Assembly: GCF_902497745.1 (NCBI RefSeq)
Contig: NZ_CABVHJ010000001.1
Span: 186,001 to 250,000 of the forward strand
Origin: Pseudomonas fluorescens
GTDB taxonomy: Bacteria > Pseudomonadota > Gammaproteobacteria > Pseudomonadales > Pseudomonadaceae
Reading direction: 5' to 3'
DNA: 64,000 nucleotides
The notes beneath the pieces are model-generated. The model did not search any database. It was given only the letters and a program-made list of their open reading frames with translations, and was not told where the DNA came from. Positions 46,532 through 56,693 of the stretch are shown here, one piece after another (the stretch's first letter is position 1; every line of letters begins with the position of its first letter). The position numbers were made by a program, and so were the translations under genes.

Positions 46532-49375
46532 ATGACGCGCACCAACGAAATCCGCCCCGACCTGGACGAAGGCATCGACCGCAAGGTACTCAGCCAGCTG
46601 CGAGCGCGCTTTCTCAAACTCAATGAAGGGCGCTTAGGTCGCGCGCTGGAGGGCTTGTCGACACGCCAACAAGGCGTACTGACACTGCTCCCGCTGTTTT
46701 TCCACGTCAATCACCCGCTGCTGCCGGGTTATGTCTCGAGCAGTACGCCGGCCGGGGTATCCAATTACGAACCGGACGCCGATACACTCGCTGAAGCCCA
46801 ACGCCTGACCCGCTCGTTCTCCTACAAGCCGCGCCACGGCAGCAATCCGCCGCGACCGATTCATGGCCTGTTCCTGATGGGCAGCCTCGGCACGCTGGCG
46901 CAGGCCGATCAGAGCGATATGGACGTGTGGGTCTGCCACGCGCCGGATCTGAGCGAAAGTGAGCTCGCCGAACTGAGCAAGAAATGCCAGTTACTGGAAG
47001 TCTGGGCCGCGAGCCAGGGTGCGGAAGCGCATTTTTTCCTGATCGACCCGAAGCGTTTCGTCAAAGGCGAACGCGACACCCAGCTCAGCTCGGAAAACTG
47101 CGGCACCACCCAGCATTACTTGCTGCTGGACGAGTTCTACCGCACGGCGATCTGGCTGGCCGGACGTACACCGATCTGGTGGCTGGTGCCGGTCTACGAA
47201 GAAACCGCCTACGACCTTTACACTCATACCTTGCTGTCGAAGCGCTTTATCCGCGCTGACGAAACCCTGGATCTCGGCCATCTGGCGACGATTCCACCAG
47301 GCGAGTTCATCGGCGCCGGATTGTGGCAGCTGTTCAAGGGCATCGAGTCCCCTTACAAATCGGTGCTCAAACTGCTGCTGACCGAGGTTTACGCCAGCGA
47401 ACACCCACAGGTGCAGTGCCTGAGCCTGCGCTTCAAAAAAGCCGTGTTCGCCAATCAGCTCGATCTCGATGAGCTGGATCCGTACATGGTCGTGTACCGG
47501 CGCATCGAGGAATACCTCATTGCGCGCAACGAGCCGGAACGTCTGGAACTGGTGCGCCGCGCGCTGTACCTCAAGGTCAATCGCAAGCTCACCGGTAACA
47601 GCCGCACCCAGAGCTGGCAACGCTCGTTGCTGGAACGGCTGGCCAGCGAGTGGCATTGGGATCAGCGACAACTGACGCTGCTCGACAGCCGCAGCCAGTG
47701 GAAAGTCCGCCAGGTCAGCGCCGAACGCCGCGCGCTGGTCAATGAGCTGAACTACAGCTACCGCTTCCTTACCCAGTTTGCCCGCACCGAGCAGACGGTC
47801 AGCCTGATCAACAAACGCGACCTCAATGTGCTCGGCCGCCGACTCTATGCCGCCTTTGAACGCAAGGCCGACAAGGTCGAGTTCATCAACCCCGGCATCG
47901 CCCCGGATCTGGCCGAAGACACCCTGACGCTGGTGCAGTCGCGCAATAAAAAGGAACCGGGACAAACCCAGTGGGGCCTATACAACGGCAGCCTCACGGC
48001 GCTGGAGTGGGAACACTTCGCGCCGATCAAGCGTAGCCGTGAGTTGCTTGAGTTGCTGACCTGGTGCCACCGCAACGGCGTGATCGACAGCAGCACGCGC
48101 CTGGCTTTACATCCCGGCACCAGCGATCTCAGCGAGTTCGAGCTGTTCAACCTGCTCGGCAGCCTGCAACAGTGCATCGCCCTGCCCTTGCCTACAGTCG
48201 CCGAGGAGCCGCTGCTACGTGCCGCTGTGCCAAGCGAAGTGCTGATTCTGGTCAACGTCGGTATTGATCCGCTCAAACATCACCGCGACCTGAACATCCT
48301 GATGACCACCGAGCGCACCGATTCGCTGAGCTACGCCGGCGTGCGCGAAAACCTTGTACTGACGCTGGATCAGGTCACGCTGAACAGCTGGAACGAAGTA
48401 CTGGTCAACCGCTTCGATGGCCCGCATGCCCTGCTCGGTTGCCTGCGCGATTACCTTAATAATCTTCCGCGCGGACCATTGCAGCCGAAGCTAAAGGTGC
48501 GTTGTTTCTGCCACAACCGCGCGCAGTTTATTGCCCGCCGGGTTGAAGAAATCATCGACACCGCGCAGAACCTGTTGCTCAGCGAGTTGAATCACCGCTA
48601 TCTGATTCAGGTGCAGCAGCATTACCACGTACTGGAATTGGTGCCGGGCCAGGTCAACCACGTCGCCCTCGCCACCCTGCCGGCCCTGCTCGATTACCTC
48701 GGCGAGGAACAGCCGCGCTACAGCCCACTGCATCTGGACCCGATGGCGCTGGAGGATCACGACCTCGCACTGATCCTGCCGATGGGCCAGCCGGAATGTA
48801 TTCAGGTGTTCTACCGGATCACCGAGCAGAAGGCAGAGTTGTACGTGCTGGATGAGTTCAATGCGCTGTGGCAACAACATTTGCCTTACCACGATGAGCA
48901 GAGCCTGTTGGTGCCGTTGCAGCGTTTCCTGCAATCGATCCTGTTCCGCCGCGAAGCCGTGCTGCCGATGGACGCCGGCCCGGATGCTCGCCTCGAAACT
49001 TTGTATTACCAATTATTGCCTTCCGGCCCGGGACGCGCGCGCCGGGTCGAAGCGCGGCCGGCACCGCAGACACCTGTGAACAAGCCGTTCTACGACGTGC
49101 AGGCGATCGTCGGCAAAGCCGCACCGGGCGAAGTGCAGGTCACCCTGTATTGCAATCAACGGGAATTCAGCGAGCTGGAACATGGCGACCAGCTGTTCAG
49201 CGTGGTCGCCCGCGAGATCATCGAGCAGCGCCGCGAGAGCGAACGCTATCGCTGCTACATCACCGACCTCGACCTTTCAGGCCTGCTCGGTGACGGGCAG
49301 AGTTCAAGCAATTTGTATCTGCGCTACAAGGCCGACCTGGAGCGCGCCCTGAACGAGGCGCTCGAACAGGTCTGA
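46532..49375 (+). CDS. cyaA: Class I adenylate cyclase
   Basis: It makes cyclic AMP, the ligand of Vfr/CRP. The 947 residues match the enterobacterial class I enzyme: the N-terminal catalytic half with LLPLFFHVNHPLLPGYV, the nucleotidyltransferase core FLMGSLGTLAQADQSDMDVW (the Gly-Ser and two Asp of the fold) and a C-terminal regulatory half. No frameshift is seen. In P. aeruginosa most virulence cAMP comes from the class III enzyme CyaB, with CyaA minor. It is convergent with rnk, 6 bp between stops. Confidence 0.95.
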   Translation: MTRTNEIRPDLDEGIDRKVLSQLRARFLKLNEGRLGRALEGLSTRQQGVLTLLPLFFHVNHPLLPGYVSSSTPAGVSNYEPDADTLAEAQRLTRSFSYKPRHGSNPPRPIHGLFLMGSLGTLAQADQSDMDVWVCHAPDLSESELAELSKKCQLLEVWAASQGAEAHFFLIDPKRFVKGERDTQLSSENCGTTQHYLLLDEFYRTAIWLAGRTPIWWLVPVYEETAYDLYTHTLLSKRFIRADETLDLGHLATIPPGEFIGAGLWQLFKGIESPYKSVLKLLLTEVYASEHPQVQCLSLRFKKAVFANQLDLDELDPYMVVYRRIEEYLIARNEPERLELVRRALYLKVNRKLTGNSRTQSWQRSLLERLASEWHWDQRQLTLLDSRSQWKVRQVSAERRALVNELNYSYRFLTQFARTEQTVSLINKRDLNVLGRRLYAAFERKADKVEFINPGIAPDLAEDTLTLVQSRNKKEPGQTQWGLYNGSLTALEWEHFAPIKRSRELLELLTWCHRNGVIDSSTRLALHPGTSDLSEFELFNLLGSLQQCIALPLPTVAEEPLLRAAVPSEVLILVNVGIDPLKHHRDLNILMTTERTDSLSYAGVRENLVLTLDQVTLNSWNEVLVNRFDGPHALLGCLRDYLNNLPRGPLQPKLKVRCFCHNRAQFIARRVEEIIDTAQNLLLSELNHRYLIQVQQHYHVLELVPGQVNHVALATLPALLDYLGEEQPRYSPLHLDPMALEDHDLALILPMGQPECIQVFYRITEQKAELYVLDEFNALWQQHLPYHDEQSLLVPLQRFLQSILFRREAVLPMDAGPDARLETLYYQLLPSGPGRARRVEARPAPQTPVNKPFYDVQAIVGKAAPGEVQVTLYCNQREFSELEHGDQLFSVVAREIIEQRRESERYRCYITDLDLSGLLGDGQSSSNLYLRYKADLERALNEALEQV

Positions 49376-49381
49376 GGCGGG

Positions 49382-49801
49382 TTACTCGGGAAACGCGCCA
49401 CCGTTGGCCGGTTGCGATTCGACTTCGAGCAAGGTCAGCTTCAGGGTCTTGCCACCCGGCGCCGGCCAGTCGATATGTTGACCGACTTTCAGGCCCAGCA
49501 GTGCGCTGCCGACCGGAGCCAGGATGGAAATCTTGCCTTCATCGGCGTTGGCATCCTTGGGATAGACCAGCGTCAGGTGATAGTCCTTGCCACTGCCTTC
49601 TTCGCGGCAATGCACACGGGAATTCATCGTCACGACATCGGCGGGCACTTCATCGTGGCCGACCACGGTGTCGGCGCGGTCCAGCTCGGTTTGCAGCGCA
49701 ATCACGCCCGGCGCAGCCTGGTCTTTCTCATTCAGGTTGTCGATCAGGCGCTCCAGACGTTGCACGTCCAGACGGGTAAGGGTGATGGAAGGTGCGGTCA
49801 T
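49382..49801 (-). CDS. rnk: Nucleoside diphosphate kinase regulator Rnk
   Basis: A 139-residue protein with a short N-terminal coiled coil and a C-terminal GreA/GreB-like FKBP domain (VTMNSRVHCREEGSGKDYHL, LAPVGSALLGLKVGQHIDW). It binds RNA polymerase near the secondary channel and was found as a regulator of nucleoside diphosphate kinase levels and alginate in P. aeruginosa. The ATG at 49801 (MTAPSITLTR) fits the family; an upstream start at 49831 does not. Confidence 0.93.
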   Translation of the reverse strand: MTAPSITLTRLDVQRLERLIDNLNEKDQAAPGVIALQTELDRADTVVGHDEVPADVVTMNSRVHCREEGSGKDYHLTLVYPKDANADEGKISILAPVGSALLGLKVGQHIDWPAPGGKTLKLTLLEVESQPANGGAFPE

Positions 49802-49834
49802 GATCCGGGCAGACTCCTTTCTTCTGCACACAAA

Positions 49835-49871
49835 AAAAGCAAAACCCCGCCAAAAAAGACGGGGTTTTCAC
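49835..49871 (-). terminator. Terminator of the cyaY-DUF1289 transcript
   Basis: AAAACCCCG and CGGGGTTTT pair around a 10-nt loop; on the minus strand a long U-run follows. It lies between the DUF1289 stop (49949) and the rnk start (49801). Confidence 0.8.
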
Positions 49872-49948
49872 CAGGCCTCGATGGGTTGAGGCGTGCTCGG
49901 ACACTATCACAGCTCAAAAAATATACAAGTCACCCACCCGGCCAGCCC

Positions 49949-50170
49949 CTACATTGAGGAATTGCGGCGGTCTGCGGCTTGGGCGCAGATGACCCGGCGG
50001 CGTTGATCGTCCGCCGAGCGCCATTCGCGAATATCCTCGACATGGCGGAAGCAGCCGAGGCAAACCTTCTGCTCATCCAGCCGGCACACGCCACTGCACG
50101 GCGAAGGCACGGCCGGGCTGATGTTGCTGTAAAGCGGCTTGGGCGGACGAGCAGGCGCGGTGTCAGTCAC
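49949..50170 (-). CDS. DUF1289 family small cysteine-rich protein
   Basis: A 73-residue protein with the DUF1289 metal-binding pattern SPCSGVCRLDEQKVCLGCFR followed by ...IREWRSADDQRRR. Four cysteines probably bind zinc or an iron-sulfur cluster. The GTG at 50170 lies 4 nt after the cyaY stop; longer starts reach back into cyaY and look like frame noise. It is co-transcribed with cyaY, so an iron-sulfur context is possible. Function is unknown. Confidence 0.85.
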   Translation of the reverse strand: MTDTAPARPPKPLYSNISPAVPSPCSGVCRLDEQKVCLGCFRHVEDIREWRSADDQRRRVICAQAADRRNSSM

Positions 50171-50174
50171 GGAA

Positions 50175-50507
50175 TCACAGACCTTCGAAATCGAATTCGG
50201 CGCCGGCCTGCTGCTTGACGATGCGCTCAAGCATTTCGCCCAATTGCTCTTCGCTCTTGTCGCACATCCAGCGCTCGCTTTCTTCGTCGTAGTCGAAGTG
50301 GAAACCACCGGACACCGCCGCCAGCCACAGCTGACGCAGCGGCTCCTGACGGCTGAAGATCAGCTGCGAGCCGTTTGCGAACTTGACGGTGAGCACACCG
50401 GCCGAGTTCTCCATGTCGATATCCAGATCACTTTCGTCAAAGATGTCTTCCAGTTTTTCCTGGGTTTCATCGACCAGATCGTGAAAACGGGCTTCGGACA
50501 AACTCAT
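50175..50507 (-). CDS. cyaY: Iron-sulfur assembly protein CyaY (frataxin)
   Basis: A 110-residue frataxin fold that binds iron and regulates the cysteine desulfurase of the Isc system. The acidic helix-1 ridge ETQEKLEDIFDESDLDID and the beta-sheet core GVLTVKFANGSQLIFSRQEP with QLWLA are standard. The ATG at 50507 gives MSLSEARFHDLVD; a start at 50579 is too long. It is divergent from lptM across a REP-bearing spacer. Confidence 0.95.
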   Translation of the reverse strand: MSLSEARFHDLVDETQEKLEDIFDESDLDIDMENSAGVLTVKFANGSQLIFSRQEPLRQLWLAAVSGGFHFDYDEESERWMCDKSEEQLGEMLERIVKQQAGAEFDFEGL

Positions 50508-50622
50508 TGCGGCAACCTCAAAAAATGTTCTGATCAGGCTCAAGCGCCGAAAGATACGGACGCTGCCGGCCGATTGCAAAGATTAACGACCAAGCACCGG
50601 TCAGGGCATCGAACACCCAACC

Positions 50623-50713
50623 CTGTGGGAGCGAGCCTGCTCGCGAATGGCCGGCACATTCAACATTATTGTTGCCTGACACACCGCCATCGCGAGCAGG
50701 CTCGCTCCCACAA
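50623..50713. repeat. REP pair (inverted)
   Basis: Units at 50623-50647 and 50690-50713, both of the GAGCCTGCTC form. It occupies the middle of the 317-bp space between divergent cyaY and lptM, which holds no gene. Confidence 0.9.
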
Positions 50714-50824
50714 GGTTCCAGGTGCATCCAGAGAGCCCCGCCGGACGGCCCCCCCCTCGCATAGGCAAGCCGCCGGGTGGCCGGTATACTCCGGCGCAAT
50801 TAACGCATTTTCAAGGATTTCGCC

Positions 50825-50998
50825 ATGAAGCGCCTGATCTCTTCCCTTGCTGCGCTCGTCGCGGTTGCCTGCCTCGTTTCCGCCTGTGGTCAAAAAGGCC
50901 CGCTGTACCTGCCGGATGACGATCAGGACCCGGCCGAGCAAGCCCAGTCTTCGCAGAAGCAGCCGTCCAAAGCACACAAGCACGACGTTTACCAATAA
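50825..50998 (+). CDS. lptM: Small lipoprotein LptM (LppL/YifL)
   Basis: A 57-residue outer-membrane lipoprotein. The signal peptide ends LVSAC with Cys at residue 21, and the mature part begins with the family motif [10 protein letters not shown]. In E. coli LptM (YifL) binds the LptD-LptE complex and helps LptD form correct disulfides. In E. coli it also lies between cyaY and dapF. The rest is a flexible acidic/basic tail ([10 protein letters not shown]). It is 9 nt before lysA. Confidence 0.92.
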   Translation: MKRLISSLAALVAVACLVSACGQKGPLYLPDDDQDPAEQAQSSQKQPSKAHKHDVYQ

Positions 50999-51007
50999 GG
51001 GATCGCC

Positions 51008-52255
51008 ATGGACGCTTTTAACTACCGTGGCGGGGAGCTGTTCGCGGAAGGTGTGGCGCTGTCCGCCATCGCCGACCGCTTCGGCACGCCCACCTACGTT
51101 TACTCGCGCGCACACATCGAAGCCCAGTATCTGGCTTATGCCGATGCGCTGGCCGGCATGCCGCACCTGGTCTGCTTTGCGGTCAAAGCCAACTCCAACC
51201 TCGGCGTGCTGAATGTCCTGGCACGCCTCGGTGCGGGTTTCGACATCGTTTCCCGTGGCGAGCTGGAACGCGTGCTCGCCGCTGGCGGCAGCGCTGACAA
51301 GATCGTCTTCTCCGGTGTCGGCAAGACCCGTGACGACATGCGTCGCGCCCTCGAAGTCGGCGTGCATTGCTTCAACGTCGAATCCACCGACGAGCTCGAG
51401 CGCCTGCAAGTGGTTGCCGCCGAGCTCGGCGTTCGCGCCCCGGTGTCGCTGCGGGTGAACCCGGACGTCGATGCCGGCACCCACCCGTACATTTCCACCG
51501 GTCTCAAAGAGAACAAGTTCGGCATCGCCATCGCCGACGCCGAAGACGTGTACGTGCGTGCCGCACATCTGCCGAACCTGGAAGTAGTGGGCGTTGACTG
51601 CCACATCGGTTCGCAACTGACCACGCTGCCACCGTTCCTTGATGCCCTCGACCGCCTGCTGGATCTGGTCGATCGTCTCGGCGATTGCGGCATTCACCTG
51701 CGCCACATCGATCTCGGTGGTGGTCTGGGTGTGCGTTATCGCGATGAAGAGCCGCCATTGGCTGCCGACTACATCAAAGCCGTGCGCGAGCGTCTGAACG
51801 GTCGTGATCTGGCGCTGGTGTTCGAGCCAGGCCGTTTCATCGTTGCCAACGCCGGCGTGCTGCTGACTCAGGTCGAGTACCTCAAGCACACCGAGCACAA
51901 GGATTTCGCCATCGTCGACGCGGCGATGAACGACCTGATCCGTCCGGCGCTGTATCAGGCGTGGATGGACGTTACGGCGGTCAAACCGCGTGACACCGCT
52001 GCGCGCAAATACGACATCGTCGGCCCGATCTGCGAAACCGGTGACTTCCTCGCCAAGGACCGCGAATTGGCCCTGGCCGAAGGCGATCTGCTGGCCGTGC
52101 ATTCGGCCGGTGCCTATGGTTTTGTGATGAGTTCCAACTACAACACGCGTGGCCGTGCGGCCGAAGTGTTGGTAGACGGTGACCAGGTTTTTGAAGTGCG
52201 CCGCCGCGAAACCGTGGCTGAGCTGTTTGCCGGCGAAAGCCTGCTGCCGGAGTAA
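51008..52255 (+). CDS. lysA: Diaminopimelate decarboxylase
   Basis: The last lysine step: meso-diaminopimelate to lysine with PLP. The 415 residues have the PLP lysine in VCFAVKANSNLGVL (about residue 60), HIGSQLTTL, the GGGLGVRY phosphate loop and the C-terminal GPICETGDFLAKDR with the dimer-site Cys. The gene follows lptM by 9 nt and is followed by dapF after 3 nt, so lysine and cell-wall precursors are made from one operon. Confidence 0.97.
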   Translation: MDAFNYRGGELFAEGVALSAIADRFGTPTYVYSRAHIEAQYLAYADALAGMPHLVCFAVKANSNLGVLNVLARLGAGFDIVSRGELERVLAAGGSADKIVFSGVGKTRDDMRRALEVGVHCFNVESTDELERLQVVAAELGVRAPVSLRVNPDVDAGTHPYISTGLKENKFGIAIADAEDVYVRAAHLPNLEVVGVDCHIGSQLTTLPPFLDALDRLLDLVDRLGDCGIHLRHIDLGGGLGVRYRDEEPPLAADYIKAVRERLNGRDLALVFEPGRFIVANAGVLLTQVEYLKHTEHKDFAIVDAAMNDLIRPALYQAWMDVTAVKPRDTAARKYDIVGPICETGDFLAKDRELALAEGDLLAVHSAGAYGFVMSSNYNTRGRAAEVLVDGDQVFEVRRRETVAELFAGESLLPE

Positions 52256-52258
52256 CCC

Positions 52259-53089
52259 ATGCTGCTGCGTTTTACCAAAATGCACGGCTTGGGCAATGAC
52301 TTCATGGTTCTCGACCTGGTCAGCCAGCACGCGCATATTCAGCCAAAGCACGCCAAGCAATGGGGCGACCGCCATACCGGCATCGGTTTCGACCAGTTGC
52401 TGATCGTCGAAGCGCCGAGCAATCCGGACGTGGATTTTCGTTACCGGATCTTCAATTCCGATGGTTCGGAAGTCGAGCAATGCGGCAACGGCGCGCGCTG
52501 CTTCGCCCGCTTCGTGCTCGACAAGCGTCTGACCGCCAAACGGCAGATCCGCGTCGAGACCAAGGGCGGAATCATCGAACTGGACGTGCGTAACGACGGC
52601 CAGATCGGTGTGAACATGGGCGCTCCGCGTCTGGTGCCGGCGGACATTCCGTTCGAAGCGCCGGCGCAGGCCATCAGCTATCAGCTGGAAGTCGACGGCA
52701 CCACGGTCGAGCTGGCCGCCGTGTCGATGGGCAACCCCCACGCGGTATTGCGCGTGCAGGACATCAACAGCGCACCTGTGCATGAACTGGGGCCGAAAAT
52801 CGAACATCACCCACGCTTCCCCGCGCGAGTTAACGTCGGTTTTCTCCAGGTCATCGACCGTAACCGTGCGCAGTTGCGCGTCTGGGAACGTGGCGCCGGG
52901 GAAACCCAGGCCTGCGGCACCGGCGCGTGTGCAGCGGCTGTCGCTGCGATCAGCCAGGGGTGGATGGATTCGCCGCTATTGATCGACCTGCCCGGCGGGC
53001 GTCTGTCCATTGAATGGGCAGGCCCTGGCCAACCGGTACTGATGACCGGTCCGGCAGTGCGTGTATACGAAGGACAAGTACGTCTTTGA
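52259..53089 (+). CDS. dapF: Diaminopimelate epimerase
   Basis: It interconverts LL- and meso-diaminopimelate. The 276-residue enzyme has the two catalytic cysteines in EQCGNGARC and QACGTGACA, as well as the opening [15 protein letters not shown]. It supplies substrate to lysA just upstream and to peptidoglycan synthesis. Confidence 0.97.
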   Translation: MLLRFTKMHGLGNDFMVLDLVSQHAHIQPKHAKQWGDRHTGIGFDQLLIVEAPSNPDVDFRYRIFNSDGSEVEQCGNGARCFARFVLDKRLTAKRQIRVETKGGIIELDVRNDGQIGVNMGAPRLVPADIPFEAPAQAISYQLEVDGTTVELAAVSMGNPHAVLRVQDINSAPVHELGPKIEHHPRFPARVNVGFLQVIDRNRAQLRVWERGAGETQACGTGACAAAVAAISQGWMDSPLLIDLPGGRLSIEWAGPGQPVLMTGPAVRVYEGQVRL

Positions 53090-53102
53090 GTGAGCAGAAA
53101 CC

Positions 53103-53828
53103 ATGACCGATAAGCCTCAGGTACCCGCCCGACAGTCCGACGAATCAGCGTCCGAGAGCCTGGAGGCGGCAGCGGTTGCCGCATACCTCGAGGCGCATCC
53201 GGACTTCTTCGTCGAGCACGAAGAACTGCTGCCCGCGATGCGTATTCCTCACCAGCGTGGCGATACCGTTTCGCTGGTCGAGCGGCAGATGACCATTCTG
53301 CGCGACCGCAACATCGAGATGCGCCACCGCCTCTCGCAGTTGATGGACGTCGCCCGCGACAACGATCGCCTGTTCGACAAGACTCGTCGCCTGATCCTCG
53401 CCCTGATGGACGCCTCCAGTCTTGAAGACGTGGTGATCAGCGTCGAAGACAGTCTGCGTCAAGACTTTCAGGTGCCTTTTGTCAGCCTGATCCTGCTCGG
53501 TGACAACCCAGCGCCGGTCGGTCGCTGGGTTACCCACGCGGACGCCCAAGTCGCCATCGGCGGCTTGCTCACCGAAGGCAAAAGCGTCAGCGGCAGCCTG
53601 CGCGAGCATGAACTGGACTTCCTCTTCGGCGAAGAACAGCGCAAGCAGATCGGCTCCACTGCTGTGGTCGCGGTCAGCCATCAAGGCATCCACGGCATAC
53701 TGGCGATCGCCAGCCGTGATCCGCAGCACTACAAGAGTTCGGTCGGTACGCTGTTCCTCAGTTACATCGCCGAAGTCATGGGCCGCGTGCTGCCACGGGT
53801 CAACAGCTCCCTGCGCTCGGTACGCTGA
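53103..53828 (+). CDS. DUF484 family protein
   Basis: A 241-residue cytosolic protein with a helical head and a GAF-like C-terminal domain. It has [35 protein letters not shown] and [14 protein letters not shown]. In E. coli the homologue yigA lies between dapF and xerC as here. No biochemical role is established. It is 13 nt after dapF and 2 nt before xerC. Confidence 0.9.
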   Translation: MTDKPQVPARQSDESASESLEAAAVAAYLEAHPDFFVEHEELLPAMRIPHQRGDTVSLVERQMTILRDRNIEMRHRLSQLMDVARDNDRLFDKTRRLILALMDASSLEDVVISVEDSLRQDFQVPFVSLILLGDNPAPVGRWVTHADAQVAIGGLLTEGKSVSGSLREHELDFLFGEEQRKQIGSTAVVAVSHQGIHGILAIASRDPQHYKSSVGTLFLSYIAEVMGRVLPRVNSSLRSVR

Positions 53829-53830
53829 AT

Positions 53831-54730
53831 ATGGAACGACAACTGGACGCTTACTGCGAACACCTGCGCAGTGAGCGACAGGTGTCGCCGCACACGCTGT
53901 CGGCCTACCGCCGCGACCTCGACAAAGTTCTCGGCTGGTGCGTGAAACAGAACATCGGCAGCTGGGCCGCGCTGGATATTCAGCGCCTGCGCAGTCTGAT
54001 TGCCCGGTTGCATGCGCAGGGGCAATCCTCGCGCAGCCTCGCGCGGCTGCTATCGGCAGTACGCGGGCTTTATCACTATCTGAATCGCGAAGGTCTATGC
54101 GACCACGATCCGGCGACCGGATTGGCGCCGCCGAAAGGCGAACGTCGCCTGCCGAAAACTCTCGACACCGATCGTGCGCTGCAACTGCTTGAAGGTGCGG
54201 TCGAGGACGATTTTCTCGCACGTCGGGATCAGGCGATTCTTGAGTTGTTCTACTCCTCCGGCCTGCGCTTGTCAGAGCTGACCGGGCTTAATCTTGATCA
54301 GCTAGATCTGGCCGATGGCATGGTTCAGGTGCTTGGCAAGGGCAGCAAAACCCGTCTGTTGCCGGTGGGCAAAAAGGCCCGTGAAGCGATCGAACAATGG
54401 CTGCCGTTGCGGGCCATGACCAACCCGGCGGACGATGCCGTGTTCGTCAGCCAGCAAGGCCGGCGCCTCGGCCCGCGAGCGATTCAGGTGCGGGTAAAAC
54501 TGGCCGGCGAACGCGAATTGGGGCAGAACCTGCACCCGCACATGTTGCGCCACTCCTTCGCCAGCCACTTGTTGGAATCCTCGCAGGACCTGCGCGCTGT
54601 GCAGGAACTGCTCGGCCACTCGGACATCAAGACCACGCAGATCTACACCCACCTGGACTTCCAGCATCTGGCGGCGGTCTACGACAGCGCCCACCCCCGG
54701 GCCAAACGCATGAAAGGCGATGATTCATGA
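53831..54730 (+). CDS. xerC: Tyrosine recombinase XerC
   Basis: A 299-residue site-specific recombinase that, with XerD, resolves chromosome dimers at dif. The catalytic residues are visible: Arg in [12 protein letters not shown], His-x2-Arg in [12 protein letters not shown], the second His in [14 protein letters not shown] and Tyr in the same segment. An N-terminal SAM-like core-binding domain precedes it. It overlaps the HAD gene by 4 nt. It is a housekeeping gene and not an integrase of a mobile element. Confidence 0.95.
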   Translation: MERQLDAYCEHLRSERQVSPHTLSAYRRDLDKVLGWCVKQNIGSWAALDIQRLRSLIARLHAQGQSSRSLARLLSAVRGLYHYLNREGLCDHDPATGLAPPKGERRLPKTLDTDRALQLLEGAVEDDFLARRDQAILELFYSSGLRLSELTGLNLDQLDLADGMVQVLGKGSKTRLLPVGKKAREAIEQWLPLRAMTNPADDAVFVSQQGRRLGPRAIQVRVKLAGERELGQNLHPHMLRHSFASHLLESSQDLRAVQELLGHSDIKTTQIYTHLDFQHLAAVYDSAHPRAKRMKGDDS

Positions 54731-55434
54731 GCATCCAGTTGATCACCTTCGACCTCGACGACACCTTGTGGGACACCGCCCCGGTGATTGTCAGCGCCGA
54801 GGCGGTATTGCGCGAATGGCTGAGCGAACATGCGCCGAACCTGGGCGCAGTGCCGGTGGAGCATTTATGGGCGATTCGTGAGCGGGTGCTGGCCAGTGAG
54901 CCGGGGCTGAAACATCGCATCAGTGCGCTTCGGCGGCGGGTGTTGTTTCATGCGATGGAAGACGCCGGGTACGCCCATGGCGAAGCATCCGATCTGGCCG
55001 AAAAGGGCTTTGAAGTGTTTCTGCATGCGCGGCATCAGATCGAGGTGTTCCCTGAAGTCGAGCCGGTGCTGGAGATTCTCGCCAATCACTATGCGCTCGG
55101 CGTGGTCACCAATGGCAATGCCGATGTACGCCGGTTAGGGCTGGCGGACTACTTCAAGTTTGCCTTGTGCGCGGAAGATATCGGCATCGCCAAACCGGAT
55201 GCCCGGTTGTTTCATGAAGCCTTGCAGCGCGGTGGCGCTACAGCCGAAACCGCCGTACATATCGGCGATCATCCGGGTGACGACATTGCCGGGGCGCAGC
55301 AGGCCGGGTTGCGGGCTATCTGGTTTAACCCGGCGGGCAAAGTCTGGGAAGCGGATCGCCTGCCGGATGCCGAGATTCGTAGCCTGAGCGACCTGCCAGC
55401 GGTGCTTGCCCGCTGGAATGCTAACTCGAAATAA
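54727..55434 (+). CDS. yigB: HAD-family phosphatase YigB
   Basis: A 235-residue HAD hydrolase with motif [12 protein letters not shown], motif [11 protein letters not shown], the Lys in [10 protein letters not shown] and motif [14 protein letters not shown]. In E. coli YigB dephosphorylates a riboflavin-pathway intermediate and FMN, and it also follows xerC there. It ends the lptM-lysA-dapF-DUF484-xerC-yigB unit; a REP pair follows. Confidence 0.87.
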   Translation: MSIQLITFDLDDTLWDTAPVIVSAEAVLREWLSEHAPNLGAVPVEHLWAIRERVLASEPGLKHRISALRRRVLFHAMEDAGYAHGEASDLAEKGFEVFLHARHQIEVFPEVEPVLEILANHYALGVVTNGNADVRRLGLADYFKFALCAEDIGIAKPDARLFHEALQRGGATAETAVHIGDHPGDDIAGAQQAGLRAIWFNPAGKVWEADRLPDAEIRSLSDLPAVLARWNANSK

Positions 55435-55445
55435 TCCACAAAACC

Positions 55446-55534
55446 TGTGGGAGCGAGCTTGCTCGCGAAAGCGTCAGGTCAGTCACTGCAATGCTGAATG
55501 ACCTACCGCATTCGCGAGCAAGCTCGCTCCCACA
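55446..55534. repeat. REP pair (inverted)
   Basis: Standard units at 55446-55469 and 55511-55534, between convergent yigB and sutA. Confidence 0.9.
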
Positions 55535-55574
55535 AGGGAACTGCATTCACTTCAGCTCCTTTATTCCAGGCATG

Positions 55575-55605
55575 AAAAAGCCCGCAGCGACGGCGGGCTT
55601 TTTCA
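55575..55605 (-). terminator. sutA terminator
   Basis: AAAAAGCCCGC and GCGGGCTTTTT form a hairpin with a U-run for the minus strand, about 20 nt after the sutA stop. Confidence 0.85.
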
Positions 55606-55623
55606 GCAAGCAAGCGGCACGCC

Positions 55624-55950
55624 TCAGATAGGGCGGCTGCCGTACTTGTTGTCTGGCTTCTTCGGTGGATCGGCGACCACGTTGGCCTCCACTTCCTGAA
55701 CCTTGCCGCCGCGCGACAGGAACTCTTCCATGGCCTTGGCCAGGGCGTCGCGCTCCTTGTTCTTGGCTTCAATGCTCGGCAACTCGTCTACCGACACCGC
55801 AGCCTTGGCTTTGCCTTTGGCAGCCGGGGCCGGCGTATCGTCGCCACCATCGTCGTCAGCAACGTCTTCCGCTGCTGCTTCCAGACCTTCCTCGGCCTCG
55901 TCTTCGTCGCCTACTTCGAGGTCGTCGTTTTCCAGATCATCGTCGCTCAT
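55624..55950 (-). CDS. sutA: SutA, RNA polymerase-binding slow-growth regulator
   Basis: A 108-residue protein. The first 55 residues are a disordered acidic tail (DDDLENDDLEVGDEDEAEEG), then a short helix (SIEAKNKERDALAKAMEEFL) and a conserved C-terminal tail ending KYGSRPI. In P. aeruginosa SutA binds RNA polymerase and raises rRNA and ribosomal-protein transcription in starving, slowly growing cells. The central helix and tail match that protein as I recall it. It is monocistronic. Confidence 0.85.
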   Translation of the reverse strand: MSDDDLENDDLEVGDEDEAEEGLEAAAEDVADDDGGDDTPAPAAKGKAKAAVSVDELPSIEAKNKERDALAKAMEEFLSRGGKVQEVEANVVADPPKKPDNKYGSRPI

Positions 55951-56052
55951 GTTCTACCTCATGACTTGCGAAAAGCAGATTAGTTATAGACCAGCTTTGG
56001 CAACTGTCGAAAGTCGCCGTTAAAAAATCAGTAACCATTGGTGACCAACGGT

Positions 56053-56478
56053 TTATGCCCCTTCACCGTGCAAGGTGGCGAGGACTTTTCGGGCACCGCC
56101 ATGATCACGGTGCTCGCCCAGATAAACGCCTTGCCAGGTCCCCAGTGCCAGGCGACCTGCCGAAACCGGCAGACTGATCTGGCAGCCAAGCACGCTGGCC
56201 TTGAAGTGCGCCGGGAGGTCGTCCAGGCCTTCGTCGTTATGCTCATAGCCGTCTGTTCCTTGTGGGATCAGACGATTGAAAAATCGTTCGAAGTCGCGAC
56301 GTACCGCCGGATCGGCGTTCTCGTTGATGGTCAACGACGCCGAGGTATGCTGCAGCCACAAATGCAACAGACCGACCCGGCACTCCCTGAGTTCAGGCAG
56401 GCCAGCGAGTAACTCGTCCGTTACCAGATGAAAGCCCCGGGGCCGTGCCCGCAGGGTTATCAGAGTCTGTTGCCACAT
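56053..56478 (-). CDS. YjbQ family protein (UPF0047)
   Basis: A 141-residue single-domain protein that begins [20 protein letters not shown] and has the family core [18 protein letters not shown], the histidine cluster [18 protein letters not shown] text and [15 protein letters not shown]. Relatives rescue thiamine phosphate synthase mutants, but a natural role is not known. The ATG at 56478 follows GGAG; a start at 56505 adds nine residues not conserved. Confidence 0.9.
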   Translation of the reverse strand: MWQQTLITLRARPRGFHLVTDELLAGLPELRECRVGLLHLWLQHTSASLTINENADPAVRRDFERFFNRLIPQGTDGYEHNDEGLDDLPAHFKASVLGCQISLPVSAGRLALGTWQGVYLGEHRDHGGARKVLATLHGEGA

Positions 56479-56649
56479 ACAGTTCTCCGCACGTTCGGGG
56501 CGCATTCTAGCGCGCTCTGGGAAAAAACAAAGGCCCTAATATTCCTGCAATCATGTAAGCCATTGGCCGCAGAAAAACGCCCGTCGTAAACACGACCAAA
56601 GCAGTACGAAAAATCCTTTCAGCTGCTCTCTGAATGACAAATTCCGGAC

Positions 56650-56682
56650 AAAAAAATGCCCGGCGAACCGGGCAAATTTTTT
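56650..56682 (-). terminator. amtB terminator
   Basis: TGCCCGG-CGAA-CCGGGCA (56657-56674) with A- and T-runs, 12 nt after the amtB stop. The 115 bp between it and yjbQ hold no gene. Confidence 0.9.
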
Positions 56683-56693
56683 AATGCGCGTAC

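Noticed and set aside
53831..54730. Tyrosine recombinase as a sign of a mobile element
   Set aside because: Its motifs and the conserved dapF-DUF484-xerC-yigB order show that it is the housekeeping XerC.
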